NCBI GenBank assembly: GCA_025403435.1
Contig: CM046353.1
Coordinates: forward strand, 15,486,836 to 15,550,835
Direction: 5' to 3'
DNA from: Artocarpus heterophyllus
Lineage: Eukaryota; Streptophyta; Magnoliopsida; Rosales; Moraceae
DNA length: 64,000 nt
Shown: piece by piece, positions 12,846 through 25,273 of the stretch
Numbering within the stretch: the stretch's first letter is position 1
Layout of the letters: each line of letters starts with the position of its first letter
The notes under the pieces: generated by a model
What the model was told of the DNA's origin: nothing
What the model saw: only the letters and a program-made list of their open reading frames with translations
The model's database searches: none
Made by a program: the position numbers and the translations under genes

Positions 12846-12870
12846 AAGGTAAGTACATTCTCACCTGCAA
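12846..12870 (+). promoter_or_regulatory. Conserved LTR block with splice-donor-like AAGGTAAGTA
   Basis: AAGGTAAGTA followed by TCTCACCTGCA. The same arrangement appears on the minus strand in S (35014-35038) and in both L LTRs (39093-39117, 49113-49137). It could be a donor for a leader intron or a conserved U5 element; the sequence alone does not decide. Confidence 0.4.
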
Positions 12871-13400
12871 CATGACACGTTTTACAAGATTTGACGTTAT
12901 GTTCATAATGATATTCATAGTGATTTTATGGATATTTTTCCTTAAGAATTTCTACTAAGATTTTCATGATTTTAAGTTATGCATGATGTTTATGGCATGT
13001 TTTAAAGTATGAAAATTATGTATATATGTATCACCTAATAAGTGTTGCACACCCAATGTTATGAAATGATATGTTATGATGTCATGTTTGGTTTGGGATT
13101 AGCTACCCTTCTCCTCTCATGACGGCACGCCTATGATGATGTTTACGGTACAACACTTGGGCCCTTAAGATAAAAATGGAATAAGTTTTTAAATGGTCTA
13201 CGTAATGAAAGATATGTTTCTATGAAATTGTGCTTAAGGCACTTTTTTGATATGATGATGATGATGTTTATGAAAAGTTTTAAATTGTGAGAATTATATG
13301 TACTTAATAAGCATTAGCTTAATCATGTTTTATGTAATGATTTTATGGATATTTTTCTAGTTTGATATTATTTAGATGTATAAAGTTTAAGCAAGTATGA

Positions 13401-13428
13401 ATGTATGTATGTATGTATGTATGTATGT
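13401..13428. repeat. ATGT microsatellite
   Basis: Seven tandem copies of ATGT just before the last 40 bp of the T1 3' LTR. Confidence 0.9.
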
Positions 13429-13470
13429 AACGACGTCTGTGACGTCCGAATTAAGGGGCGTTTCAATCCA

Positions 13471-13740
13471 AGATTTGCTAAGTAGTCTCATAATCTTCAT
13501 GTTGAGCTTGTAGCACATTGTTCATTCTCGCCATGACGTAACAGCAGGCCTAATCATTAGCATCCCTCTAGCGATCATAAGCTTGGATTTATTCGTTAGT
13601 GGATTCATGGACACAGTTTAGTTAGCACAAATTTCAATTTCTTAAAAGAAAGGACGATATTTAGGTTTCTTTTTCAATCATCATAATTCATGCCAGTTAA
13701 AGTGTTCTTATCAAGTATCAAAGATAAAGTGTTTTTAGAA
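13471..13740 (-). pseudogene. C0 gag, N-terminal part
   Basis: The minus strand reads LTGMNYDDWKRNLNIVL near 13690, MARMNNVLQAQHEDYET near 13510, then QILD at the T1 junction, where it continues as NLDNMFGGQA at 6198. These are conserved positions of copia Gag, the structural protein of the particle. Stops interrupt it (for example in the NDEx and CPx stretches). With 3621-6198 it forms one relic split by T1. Confidence 0.75.
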
Positions 13741-14168
13741 ATTTTGATCTACAAGAAAGAATCATATACTAAACATAAGCAAGCATTCCACAACAATTTA
13801 GTAAGATAAGACAAACATACCATCATAACCATCTGAGACTCATCTGAGATAGCATATAGTCATAATTTTTTTCTTTGGTCATTAACTTTATTAATAGAGC
13901 TCCTAGGGGAGGTTAAGAATAAAATTAATCTTAAGTGTATAACCATCATTTCAACTACTTTATCCATGGTTTATAATCGACACATTAGGCTGAACAATGA
14001 TAAACCATGTTAAAGCAAATTATCCGCTTGAAGATCAAACCTGGTACATGATGCAATCCCTTCCTTAGGGTTGGGACCATCATGTATTACCTATGGATCA
14101 ATGATGGAGACCTTAGGTCCTCTCTTCAAAAACCTTCTCCCACTTAATATTTTAAAAGCCAGGGTTTT
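13741..14168. other. Unassigned flank, probably C0 leader or LTR
   Basis: No coding signal. It lies upstream of C0 gag on the minus strand and so should contain its leader and 5' LTR, but I find no clear primer-binding site. A minus-strand AAGTGGGAG at about 14143 resembles a copia polypurine tract, hinting at a junction with another relic. It ends at the CACTA insertion. Confidence 0.35.
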
Positions 14169-14171
14169 ATG

Positions 14172-14182
14172 CACTACAAAAA
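14172..14182 (+). repeat. CACTA left terminal inverted repeat
   Basis: CACTACAAAAA. The first six bases match the inverted right end (CACTAC), the family hallmark that names the superfamily. Confidence 0.8.
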
Positions 14183-14194
14183 TTTTTTGATTAT

Positions 14195-14505
14195 ACGACC
14201 TTTATTTAACAACCGTTTCTCAAAAACTGTCGTGGTAAGGAGGAAAAAGCACAGCGAGTTACACCTGCAAAGATGAAAACCATCACAGAATGGAGCTTTA
14301 TCTATCACGATGGTTTTATTAAAAAATCGTCATGGAATTTACGGGCTACCAAAAAAGCATCGTGGTAGCTTACCTATTGCACAACGGTTTTTTAAAAAAC
14401 CGTCGTGGAATAGATAGATACTACGATGATTTTTTAAAAAACTGTCATGGTAGCTTCAGTGCATTCCACGATGTTTTTTTAATAAAACAGTCATGGTGGC
14501 TTACT
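14195..14505. repeat. CACTA 5' subterminal hairpin array
   Basis: About six imperfect 30-34 bp inverted repeats at roughly 50-60 bp spacing. The clearest is CACAACGGTTTTTT / AAAAAACCGTCGTGG near 14378-14410. In En/Spm-type elements such subterminal motifs bind the element's regulatory transposition protein; that role here is inferred. Confidence 0.85.
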
Positions 14506-14920
14506 TAAAACCTATTTTTCCCACCTTGATATTCAGACAATTCAAAAACTCACTTCTCAAATACAAACACAGACCCGTCTGAATCAGTTGTCGCCATCCC
14601 TCTCCACCTCCACACTCCTTAATCTCTGCCCAAATTGTAAGTTGTTGCTAGAAATTGATAAATTGCTATTGATTGTGTTGTATAATTAATCCAAAATTGT
14701 TAATAGTTGTTGATTTTATTGTTTATTCTGTGAAATTTGTATTGTGGATCATGGGTATGATTTATTTTTTTTATAATATGTATGTGTAACTTGTTTTATG
14801 ATGGGTGATATGTTTGTTTTCTGATTAATTAATATATATATAGGTGGGTATATATATAAATTGTGAAATTAATTTTAATTGAATATTTGCTATTTATTAT
14901 TTCGATTTAGGAATTGCAAA

Positions 14921-17900
14921 ATGGATAGGAAATGGATGTGGGATTTTTGATTGTCTAGAGAGTATGTGAATGGTGTGGAAGAGTTCTTGGATTTTGCCAA
15001 AAGTCATGCCAATAGTGATAAAATTCGGTGCCCTTGTGTTCAATGTGGAAACCATAGATTGCATCCAATTCCAATTGTTAGAGGACATTTATTTTGAAAT
15101 GGAATTATAAGTAGTTATCAAACGTGGCATTTTCATGGCGAGTCTAATTTCAATCCAAGTTTACTAAGAAAAGGAAGCTATAGTGGAGGTTAATATGGAT
15201 GATAAAGACAATATGGTTGACATGGTCAATGATTCAGAAGAATACTTTGTGCACCGTCCAGATTTATTTGAGACAATGATGAATGATACGGAGACACCCG
15301 TGTATGAGGAGTGTACCAATTTCACTAAATTGTCTGCTTTAGTTGGATTATGGAATTTGAAAACGTCGGGTGGGTGGTCAAATTCTAGTTTCACAAAGTT
15401 GTTGGAATTTTTAGGAAGGCTTTTACCAGAGGTTAATAAATTACCAGCTAGTATATATGAGGCTAAGAAAACTTTGAGCACTTTGGGAATGAATTATGGG
15501 AAAATTCATGCTTGTGAAAATGATTGTGTTCTCTATAGGAATGAGTATGAGGATGAGAACTATTGTCCAATTTTTCAACAAGCAAGGTGGAAGAAAGGAA
15601 AGGAGCCAAAAGACAGCAAGAATGGAGTGCCAAAAAAAGTGTTATGGTACATTCCCCCAGTACCACATTTGAGGCGTTTATTCAAAAACCCATAACATGC
15701 CAAGAATTTGACATGGCATCATGACAAATGAGTGGATGATGGTATGCTTAGGCACTTGGCGGATTCACCACAATGGAAAACTTTTGAAGCCAATCATCCC
15801 AACTTTAGTGCGGATCCAAGAAACATACATTTCCTTTGTTGACGGATGGAATGAACCCACATGGTAACATGAGTAGTAGGCATAGCACTTGGCCCATGAT
15901 ACTTGTTAACTATAATCTCCCTCCGAATATGTGCATGAAGTAGAAGTTTTTAATGTTGTCTTTATTGACTTCGGGTCCTCACCAACGAGGCAATGACATT
16001 GATGTATACTTGGCGCCATTAATCAATGCCCTAAAAAAGTTGTGGGAAAATGGAGTTGAAGTTAGAGATGCTTACCAAAAATAGACGTTCACACTCCGTG
16101 CAATGTTGATATGGACAATTAACGACTTCCCCGCATATGGTAATTTATCTGGTTATTTGGTGAAGAGTTCTATTTGTTGTCCTATTTGCATGACGAAAAC
16201 GTCTGACAAAAGGTTAAAGAATGGTAAGAAAACCGTTTTTCTTAGTCATAGAAGATGGTTGCCAAGAGATCATCGCTACCATAAACAAAAGAAACCCTTT
16301 AATGGTAACAACAAAGAAAGAGACCCTCATCGTCCTTTGACAGGTGAACAAATATTTGAAATGGTAAAAGATATAAGAGTCATATTCGATAAGAGAAAGC
16401 GAGGTAAGGACGAGCCGCAAATGATGGACCATGGAAAAAAAAAATCAATCTTCTTTGATCTTCCATACTGGAAGACAATTTTTGTTCGTCATTGCTTGGA
16501 TGTTATGCATATTGAGAAAAATGTTTTTGAATCCATAGTCGGCACGTTGCTTGACATTCTGGGCAAGACTAAGGATGGTGAAAAAGCTCGGTTAGATCTC
16601 ATGGAAATGGAGATTAGGCCTAATTTGTTTCTCGAGAAAAGAAGGAACCATACTTATTTACCTCTGGCAAAGCACACGTTATCCAGAGCAAAAAAGAGAA
16701 AGCTTTGTGAATGGCTTGCTTCATTAAAAGTGCTGGACAGGTATTCTTCAAACTTCAAAAAGTTGATGTCGGTGAAGGATTTGAAACTTATTGGCATGAA
16801 AACACACGATTATCATGTGTTGATGCAGCAATTACTACCACTTGCTTTGCGAGGAATTCTAACAAAGGATGTGAGATTTGCAATTTTCAAGTTGTGCTCG
16901 TTCTTCAATTCAACATGCTCGAAGGTCATTGATCCACTTGTGCTAGATTCACTGCAATCGGAGTTGGTACAAACCTTATGCATGCTTGCAAAGTATTTTC
17001 CACTAGCATTTTTTGACATCGTGATTCATTTAACGATGCACTTAGTATATGAAGTTAAGTTATGCGAACTGGTGTATTTGAGATGGATGTACCCATTTGA
17101 AAGATATATGAAGGTTTTGAAGGGCTATGTGAAGAATCAAAATAGGCCAAAGGGATGTATTGTAGAAAGTTACATAGCTGAGGAATCGGTTAGATTTTAT
17201 TCTAAGTACCTATCTAATGTGGACACAATTGGGGTGCCAAACACTATAAACATTGAGGCTAGGGGACTATCTATGGGCAATCCTTTATCAGTAAATCGAG
17301 AGGAGTGGGAGCAAGCTTATCTTTATGTCTTGCACAATGCTAATGAAGTGGAGCCTTTCATTAAGGTGCACATGAACGAATTAAAAAAAGCATAACCAAA
17401 AAGAGAAAGAAATGAGAAGTGGTTGCAAGATGAACACAACTGGACCTTTCGGTTGTGTATTAGAGCACACATCTATGGCAAGTGCTCCACATCACAAGAT
17501 GGAGGCATGTCACAGAAGTTGAAGAACCTAGCTAGAGGACTGTCGTTGGTTGTTACAATGTATACATCATATTCCATAAATGGTTACACTTTCTACACTC
17601 ACGAAACAGATGAGAAGCATTCGGTGCAAAACAGCGGTACGACTCTCCATGCTAAGGCTATGCATATTGCCTCCGCCAAGGACAAGAATCCGGTATATGG
17701 GACCATGAACTACTTTGATTTCAATAAAGATATTTGGGAACTTGATTATGGGGGATTACGCATAGCACTTTTTAAGTGCAAGTGGGCCAACAATAACTAT
17801 GTTAAGAACGATGATGACAGCATTACGGTGGTTGACTTTAGAAGATTGGGATACAGGAATGATCCCTTCATTATGGCATCACAAGCAATCCAAGTTTTTT

Positions 17901-18124
17901 ATACTACAGATCCCCAAGACATGGAGTTGTCTCTAGTCATCCCGACAAAGCCAAGAATAGTTATCGGCGGTGAAGAAGTTGCTGAGGATTGCACATACAT
18001 CCCTTCATTCACAAAGGGATTGCCACTGGTTGAAGAGATAGATAATTTGAAGATGATATTTCGCACCTTCTTCATGAAGATGTGGAATGCATACATATTG
18101 AGGAACCAAAGAAAAAAAAGATAA
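14921..18124 (+). pseudogene. CACTA transposase (TNPD type)
   Basis: Domains in order: a transposase-associated N-terminus (MDRKWMWDF; IRCPCVQCGNHR near 15030), the Transposase_21 core (LTDGMNPHGNMSS near 15845; GNDIDVYLAPLINALKKLW near 15990; IWTINDFPAYGNLSGY near 16110), a DUF4218-like region (HCLDVMHIEKNVFESI near 16490; PLALRGILTKDVRFAIF near 16840; YLRWMYPFERYMKVLKGYVK near 17090) and a DUF4216-like C-terminus (GLRIALFKCKWANN near 17760). The product would cut and paste the element in the nucleus. Lesions: stops at 14948, 15095, 16082 and 17393, plus frameshifts near 15180 and in 15695-15840. The ATG at 14921 follows TTCGATTTAGG, a plausible intron acceptor, with a leader exon ending near 14640 (ATTGTAAGT). 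The start matches the family N-terminus. Remaining frames are long, so decay is modest. Confidence 0.88.
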
Positions 18125-18358
18125 AAAGATGAGCTTCTATAAACCAATTTATGTTAATTTATTTTTAACATTTTTCTTTAATTTATTTCATTTTTCAATC
18201 TTTTTTTAAGGGTTTTGTATATCTATCTATAGTTATATTTATGGTGAAAATAGAGAAAAAGCATACATTCTGGGCCATTATATGCTTAACACACAGGCTA
18301 CCCACCTAGGCAGCAAAGAAAATCATGTGTAAGAAATATTTTAGACAATTTTTTACGA
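18125..18358. other. CACTA sequence downstream of the transposase gene
   Basis: AT-rich, no coding signal; likely the 3' untranslated region and spacer. It ends ACGACG at the G2 target site, where the next hairpin array resumes beyond G2. Confidence 0.5.
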
Positions 18359-18590
18359 CGCTTCATAACACCCTAAAATTTATTTAATGTTATTGTAATG
18401 TAAAATGATGAATTAGTATGCCATAATTAATGTTTCAATGTTAATTTGATCATTTGGATAAATTTTGAATTTTAGGTTGTTTTGTTAATTTAATGAATTC
18501 TAATGATTTCTTATTATTTTAAAATGTTATTTCGAGTTTTTAAAACACAATAGTTTGTAAAATGTTAAAAATATTCTGTTTTACAAAACC

Positions 18591-18647
18591 GTGGGCAGCA
18601 CATGGTTTTCGCACAATAAAACCGCCCACCATTTTTTTCTATTTATT
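18591..18647 (+). promoter_or_regulatory. G2 LTR promoter region: dyad plus TATA-like site
   Basis: GTGGGCAG (18591) and CCGCCCAC (18622-18629) form an inverted repeat about 24 bp apart, followed by TATTTATT near 18640 and then a CT-rich leader. The second LTR has the better copy (GTGGGCGG at 25500, CCGCCCAC at 25531), and G3 LTRs retain traces. Conservation ahead of a TATA-like site suggests a promoter element; function is inferred. Confidence 0.45.
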
Positions 18648-19200
18648 CTCTCTCTGTTCTCTCTCTCTCTCTTGTGTGATCCCTCTCTCACTCTCTCGGT
18701 TTCTCTCATTCTCTCTCATTTCTCTCTCAAATTTTTGAATCAAAATTCAAATCCAAGCTTCGGGTTAGCAAGAAGGAAGCTCGGGACATGATTTGGTAAC
18801 CAAGAACGTGGATTTAAAGCTTCGATTCGAGGTTAGTTTTGAAATTTCTAAATTTTTTCTAAATTTTCATTTCTTGTGCATTTTTGAAATCTAATTTTGT
18901 TTGAGTTTAGAAAACCCTTGATTTGAGTTAAAGGAACTTAGAACACCTCGAATCTAAGCATGTATTGAAGAAAAAGGGATTAGATTCAAGATTTTTCAAT
19001 TTTCCTCATTTTCTCTCATTTTTAGATTTTTGGGATTTTTGTGTTTAAATCTTATTTAAATGGGTTCAAATGTGTTCTATTATATTTTTCTATCATCTGT
19101 GATTGTTTTCTATGTCTGGGATTTGAGAACAACAGGTTGAAATCAAGATTTGAGTTTTGGGAAACCCAAAACCCGTGACTGGGAATTCCAGGTTTTTCCA

Positions 19201-19351
19201 GTTCGGTAGGCCGAACTACGTGTTCGGCAGGCCAGATTCAAAGGATCGGCAGGCCAGACTCATCCGTTTGGCAGGCCAAACCTAGAAAATGTCCGACCGA
19301 CCAGACTTGATTTTTGACAGGCCAAACTGCACAGTTCGACCGACCGAAGCA
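19201..19351 (+). repeat. TTCGGCAGGCCGAA-type motif cluster in G2 5' LTR
   Basis: Five to seven copies including GTTCGGTAGGCCGAAC (19200), GTTCGGCAGGCC (19222), TCGGCAGGCC and TTTGGCAGGCCAAAC, with CCGACCGACC variants. The 3' LTR cluster (26140-26268) has fewer units, so the copy number changed after or during insertion. Confidence 0.8.
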
Positions 19352-20539
19352 GGGCGTCTAGCAAGGCATGGGAAAATTTTGTGATTTCTCACCTGTTTTC
19401 AGTGCTTTGAGCCCTGATTGACATTTCAACCTTTTAAAATGATTTTAAAGATACAAATGGCACACTAGGACATCATGAAATGGTTTAGTAATATAGAATG
19501 TCTCAAACTAGATATTGATCGACTTAGTGTGTATCTAGGATTGTTTGTGGTTTTGTAGAGCTAACGTATAGCGGACCGGGATTACAGTGTGGGGCACCAG
19601 CATGAGTATCGAGGTAGGACTTCTACTCTATCTTTGGTAACCCAGTTTCAAAATGATTTGGCTTTGAAAAGGGTTTCTATAAAAATGTTTTCAACGGTTG
19701 ATTGAAAATAAAACTTATCGGTTGTATTTTTGTAAACCATGAACTGAGATGAACTTCATAATGAATGATAATTAAAACATATGGTAAATGGGTTTTGAAT
19801 AATGTTAGAAATGAATATAACGGCATGATGCCATATCAGAGATCGGGTCATGTAGCGATCAACCTTGGGGCAGGTCCCGAAACCCAACTGGGCCACTACG
19901 GTGGTGATATTCATGTGGTTTGCCTAGGAAAAGAAAATAATGTATTTCTGGTCAACCGAATAAACTGCTTTGGTAAGAACGGTTTTATTTAAATTTATTT
20001 ATTTATTTATTCAAGGTTTCTTTTAAATAATTCCCTGAATAGTGAGATTTTTCTTTAAATTAAATGATTTATTAAAATATGGTCCTACTGAGCCTTTCGC
20101 TTACATTTTCTTTGTTGTTTTTAGATTCCCCCCCCCTCTAGGTGGATTCCCATTTAGGTTCAGAGAGGACTCAACGGACAAAACTCAGGAGCAGTAGGAG
20201 AACTATAGATTATTTGTATTAATTGAACAAGGCATGTAATGTTTTTTAATTTTCTTTATGCTTGGACTGTGGTTGTATTATTATATTGTCAATACTATGT
20301 GTGTGCACAAGTTGTGGGTCAGTGGGACCCATACTCGCGGTTCTTTATTATTTTATTATTCGCTTAATGATTTCACCTGCTTAATGTTTATGAAATTCTT
20401 TTATAGAATGTTGTTTTGAAACTTTTGCATTTTTATTATTTAATTTAACCCCTAAAATTCTTGATTTTAATTAAATTGCTCTTTTAATTAATATAAATAA
20501 TCTGTCATGTTACTTCCCGTACTTCAGGGCATGACAGAA

Positions 20540-20551
20540 TGGTATCAGAGC
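20540..20551 (+). other. G2 primer-binding site
   Basis: TGGTATCAGAGC, an exact match to the plant initiator tRNA-Met primer site, 3 bp after the LTR end. Confidence 0.92.
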
Positions 20552-20641
20552 TCAAGGTTATGAACCTTGGAAATTGTGCACACATAGGTATGACAATGAA
20601 ATACCTTTGACAGTCCAAATTTTGTTTTCAAAAGTGAGAGA

Positions 20642-23600
20642 ATGGCACCTAGACGTCATTCGACAGCTGACGCCGAGTTTGAAAATGATGAGGGTATGAT
20701 GAGGTCTATGTTTGCGGCTTTTCGGCAGATGGCAGCTAGGGCCAGACTGGAGGATTCTGATGTTGGTCGTCGGCATACGTATTTTAAGGAATTTTGACGT
20801 GCGTCTATTCTGACTTTTGATGGTAATGGGGATCCGCAGTTCGCAGAATATTGGCTAGACTCGATCGTGAAGTATTTGGATACCCTTAGTGTGCCTGATG
20901 AGTACCGTGTGGAATTTGCTGCATATGAGCTCGAGGGTGGTGCTAATACTTGGTGGAAACAAGCTAAGCATTTAGAACGCAGTGGCGATATCAGTTGGGA
21001 CAGATTCGAGGAGCTATTCTATGATAGGTATTTTCCGTAGGGGTATAGAGATCAGAAGGCAGCTGAGTTCTACAGGTTGTAGTAGGGTGATTTGTCAGTT
21101 CGGGAATATGAGGTAAGATTTAATGAGTTGGCCAGGTTTGCTCCATTAGCAGTGGCATTGGAATGCAAGAGGTACATTAAGTTTCTGGAAGGGCTTAAGG
21201 CTCCTATTCAGCGACAGGTGGTTGCTCTACGACTTAGGAGTTTTGCAGAGCTTGTGTCGTCACAATATTAGTGGAGAATGATTATGCGCAGTATTGTGAG
21301 GATCGAGCAAAGGCTTCAGGAGGATCACAGAGGAGCGGTAGGAAGAGCACCAGTAGCCGTCCAACTTCAGGGAAGAGCAAGCAGGGTGGCGTGAACAACG
21401 GTAGCAGCAATTCATTTGTTAGTGGGCGCAATAATCCCTACAGCTTCCATTGTCATTTTTGTTAGCAGCCAGGACACATCAAGAGGAATTGCCTGATCAG
21501 GAGTGCCCGTCTTGGATCTCAGACCGGAGAAGATGCCAGTCGTCAGTCTTAGCCTCAGACCCTACCTCTGCCTCAATAGCATCCGCAGTTGCAGTATCCT
21601 CAGTTCTCTCCTCAACAGTTTTCATATCGGGCACGAGGGCAGCAGCCGCAGCATTTCCAACGTAGCATCCCTCAGTATCGAGCATCGAGTACAGCTAGTG
21701 TGCAGTCGTCTCTGTCTCAGCAGTATCGGTAAAATAATCTAGTACCCAACAATGTTGGTAGAGGGAAAGGGAAGGCACCAGTGCAGGTTCATACAATGGC
21801 ATCTCGAGGTTCAGATTCTCAGACCAGTAACGCGGTTGTCGATGGTACGATCTTAGTTTTTCAATCTTTAGCTTGCATTTTATTTAATACAGGTGCCTCT
21901 CATTCTCTCATTTTGAGTTCCTTTGTAGATGCCTTGGTATTAGATATAGAAGAGTTTAATAAACCCCTAGTCATAGCTTCTCCCTTGGGGCCGGTGTGTG
22001 TGAATTGTGTATGTAAATCTTGTAAAGTAAAGATTGGGGATGAGATTTTGAAAAGTGATTTGATTATACTCCCCATGAGCTCATATGATGTAATTCTAGG
22101 GATGGACTGGTTGTCCAGGTATAATGCAGTTATATACTGCCAACTTAGAAAAGTGACCCTAGTGTCTGATAGGGGGACGATGATCACCTCCAGGGTGGTG
22201 GTGATTGGTTAATGAGTGAGCATCTCGTGAAGTCGTGTCTAGGAGGGCGATGAAATCTGGTTTGTTGTGCTTTTCTTGCGAATCTAGAGTGCGAGCCCTA
22301 TGCTTTGACAGGAAGTGTAGCGATTTCAGTGGTTGATGAGTTTGAGGATGTCTTCCCCGATGAGTTGCCAGGATTACCACCGTATCAGGGAAATCAAGTT
22401 TGGTATTGAGTTGTTTTCGGGGATAGCATCGATTTCTATAGCACCTTATCGGATGGCACCGGTAGAAATGAAGAATTGAGGAAGCAACTTCAGGAGCTTG
22501 CTGATAAAGGGTATATTCGGAATAGCACATCTCCGTGGGGAGCACCAGTTTTGTTTGCTAAGAAACATGATGGGACTCTCAGGTTGTGTGTAGATTATCG
22601 GCAGCTGAATCGTGTTATAGTGAAGAATAAGTATCCCTTGCCCAGGATCGATGAGTTGTTTGATCAGTTGGGATGTTCGTGATACTTCTCAAAGATTGAT
22701 TTGCATTCAGGGTACCATCAACTCTGGATTAAGGAAGATGATATTCCCAAGACAGCTTTTAGGACCCGGTATGGACATTTTGAGTTTCTGGTTATGTCGT
22801 TTGGGTTGACAAATGTGCCGGCAGCTTTTGTAGATTTCATGAACAGGATATTTAGGCCGTATCTGGATCAGTTCATGATCGTGTTTATCGATGACATTCT
22901 AGTGTATTCTAAGACTTGGGAGGAGCATGAGTAGCATCTCCAGATCGTGCTTCAGACTCTGCGGGAGCACCTGTTGTATGCTAAGAGGGAAAAGTGTGAG
23001 TTTTGGTTGACTGAGGTCAAATTTTTGGGTCATGTCATCTCTGAGCATGGTATTTCTGTGGATCCGTCCAAGATTGAAGCCAGAGTGGAGTGGGAACGAC
23101 CAAGGAATGTAGCAGAAATTCGTAGTTTCTTGGGTCTTGCTAGTTATTACAGGAAATTTGTAAAGGATTTCTCAAAGATTGCAGCTCCATTAACGAGATT
23201 GATCAAGAAAAATGTCAAGTTTGAGTGGGGTGAAGCATGTGAGCTTGCTTTTCAGGAATTGAAGAACCGATTGACTTCAGCCCTAGTGTTGGTTATTCCT
23301 AGCAGTGACAAGCTATATGAGGTTTACGTAGATGCTTCAGGATGCGGACTTGGGTGCGTGTTGATGCAGCATAGACGTGTGGTTGTGTACGGATCGAGAC
23401 AGCTATGACCTCACGAGCGGAATTATCCTACTTATGACTTGGAGCTCGCAGTAGTGATTCACGTGCTAAAGATTTGGAGGTGTTATTTGTATGGAGTGAC
23501 ATTTCAAGTCTTCTCTGATCATAAGAGTTTGAGGTATCTATTCACTCAAAGGGATCTTAATTTGAGGCAGTGTAGATGGATAAAGTATATGGAGGATTAT

Positions 23601-25225
23601 GATTTTACGTTGCAGTATCATCCTGTGAAAGCTAATGTGGTCTCGGATGCGCTTAGCAGGAAGTCTTCAGGGATTCTCGCTTGTTTGGCTCTTGAGGACT
23701 GGAGTAGGGATGCGACAGTGAGTGAGTATGGGCTACGGTATCATGAAGACTATGATCGAGTTTCGGTATATCATGTGGAGGCGACCCTAGCTCTTGTTCA
23801 GATGGTGAAGCAGAATCAGTGGCAGGATCAACATTTGCAGGGGATTTGGATGTGGCTTCAGAATGGAAAGCGGTTTGAAGAATGGAGAGTGCATGCACAT
23901 GGATCGTTGTATTTCTGGGAGAGTCTCGCAGTTCCAGCTATCGTTGAGGTGACGAAAGTCGTTTTGGATGAAGCTCATAGGTCTCAGTTTGCCATTCATC
24001 CGGGGAGCACAAAGATGTATCGTGATTTGAAGAGGCAATATTGGTGGAGAGGCATGAAGAAAGATGTTCGAGAGTACGTGGCTAAGTGTACGATGTGTCT
24101 TCAGGTGAAAGCCGAGCATCAGAAGCCTGCAGGTCAGCTTCAGCCGCTTCCTATTCCAGGGTGGAAATGGGAGCATGTGACGATGGATTTTCTCACAGGT
24201 TTGCCAAGGACGGAGTAGCGGCATGATGCAGTTTGGGTCGTGGTCGACAGGTTGACAAAATCGGTGCATTTCATTCCATTCAGGTCGACATGTTCAAGGA
24301 GGATTCTCGGGGATTTGTATCTGCAGAACATAGTGAGATTGCATGAGTTCCTTTGTCCATCACTTCTGACCGAGACACCAGGTTTAATTCTAAGTACTGG
24401 AGGAGTTTTCAGGAGGCTTTACGTACAGATTTGAACTTTAGTATGGCGTTTCATCCTCAGACTGATGGGCAGTTTGAGCGGGTTATTCAGATTCTCGGGG
24501 ATATGTTGCGTGCCTGTGCGTTAGACTTCGACGGGAATTGGAAGAAATATTTGCATCTCGCGGAGTTCGCGTACAACAACAACTATCAGGCGAGTACTAG
24601 TATGGCACCGTTTGACGCGTTGTATGGGCGACCGTGTCGGTCACCGGTGTGTTGGGCAGAGCCCAAAGACAGGGTTATTCTTGGGCCGTATGAGATCTGT
24701 GATAGTAATGAGAAAGTCACTATGATTCGAGATTAATTGAGGGCAGCTCAAAGTCGACAGAAGAGTTATGCGGATAGAAGATGTAGACCCTTAGAGTTTG
24801 CGGTAGGAGATTTCATTCTCTTGAAGGTATCGCCTCGTAAAGGAACTATGCGGTTCAGAGTGAGTGGAAAGCCTGCACCGAGGTATATTGGACTGTTCGA
24901 GATCACTCAGCGTATTTGTGTGGTTGCTTATCGGCTTGACCTTCTGCTTGAACTCTCTCATGTTCATGATGTGTTCCATGTGTCGATGCTTAGGAAGTAT
25001 TCACCTGAGCAGGGTAAGATAGTTTCATTTCGTGATGTGCAGGTTTGGGAGGATACAACGTACGAGGAGGTGCCAATTCAGATCATCGATTGAAAAGTGA
25101 TCAGTTTGCATCGTCGTGAGATACCGTTGGTAAAGGTCATATGACAGCATCACAGGGTTGATGAAGCCACTTGGGAATTAAAGTCAAGTATGCGGGAATT
25201 GTATCTGCATTTGTTTTGTTTCTAA
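20642..25225 (+). pseudogene. G2 gag-pol
   Basis: Gag starts MAPRRHSTADAEF at 20642 and carries the capsid region (ILTFDGNGDPQFAEYWLDS; WDRFEELFYDRYFP) and a CCHC knuckle near 21450 broken by a stop (CHFC-stop-QPGHIKRNC). Protease near 21890 reads LFNTGASHSL: the catalytic Asp of DTGA is Asn. Reverse transcriptase about 22420-22960 keeps [10 protein letters not shown] (about 22889). RNase H about 23320-23680 ([26 protein letters not shown]). Integrase about 23940-24680 has the zinc-finger region (HPGSTKMYRDL; CTMCLQ) and core ([35 protein letters not shown]). The tail ([21 protein letters not shown]) ends at 25225. One base is lost near 21262, further frame changes occur near 22210-22470 and 24340, and there are stops at 21463, 23406-23408 and 24216-24218, among others. 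The domain set is full, so this is a decayed autonomous copy. Confidence 0.9.
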
Positions 25226-25256
25226 ATTGAGTTGTAAATTTCGAGGGAAAAATTTC

Positions 25257-25273
25257 TTTTAGGGGTGGAGAGT
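25257..25273 (+). other. G2 polypurine tract
   Basis: Purine-rich AGGGGTGGAGAGT directly upstream of the 3' LTR start TGTAGCG. Confidence 0.75.

Larger units (their letters stand above)
11107..13465 (+). repeat. T1 3' LTR
   Basis: It begins TGTAACAACC after the polypurine tract and ends GGGGCGTTTCA at the target duplication, 2,359 bp. It has no supportable gene. It holds a cluster of short GC-rich motifs (11357-11484), a CT-rich leader (about 11880-11940), a splice-donor-like conserved block (12846-12870), AT-rich sequence, and an ATGT microsatellite (13401-13428). Confidence 0.88.
6199..13470 (+). mobile_element. T1: Tekay/Del-like gypsy element with target duplication ATCCA
   Basis: The element proper is 6204-13465, flanked by the 5-bp direct repeat ATCCA at 6199-6203 and 13466-13470. 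Taking out the element plus one repeat restores an open stretch of C0 gag on the minus strand, which confirms the boundaries independently. Contents in order: 40-bp 5' LTR remnant, primer-binding site, gag-pol in one frame, polypurine tract, 2.36-kb 3' LTR. Clade call rests on the C-terminal sequence (VKVLWQNQQVEEATWE), which resembles the chromodomain-like tail of Tekay/Del chromoviruses. Confidence 0.9.
18364..20536 (+). repeat. G2 5' LTR
   Basis: It aligns along its length with 25274-27446. It contains a promoter-side dyad (18591-18629), a CT-rich leader (18640-18730), a motif cluster (19201-19351), the block CGAGGTAGGACTTC (19613-19626), and a C tract near 20130. Short frames inside it are not genes. 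Confidence 0.92.

Noticed and set aside
18591..18791. Leu/Ser-rich small frame resembling a signal peptide
   Set aside because: It is the CT-rich LTR leader read as protein; the same occurs in the G3 LTRs (56450-56698, 63385-63627).
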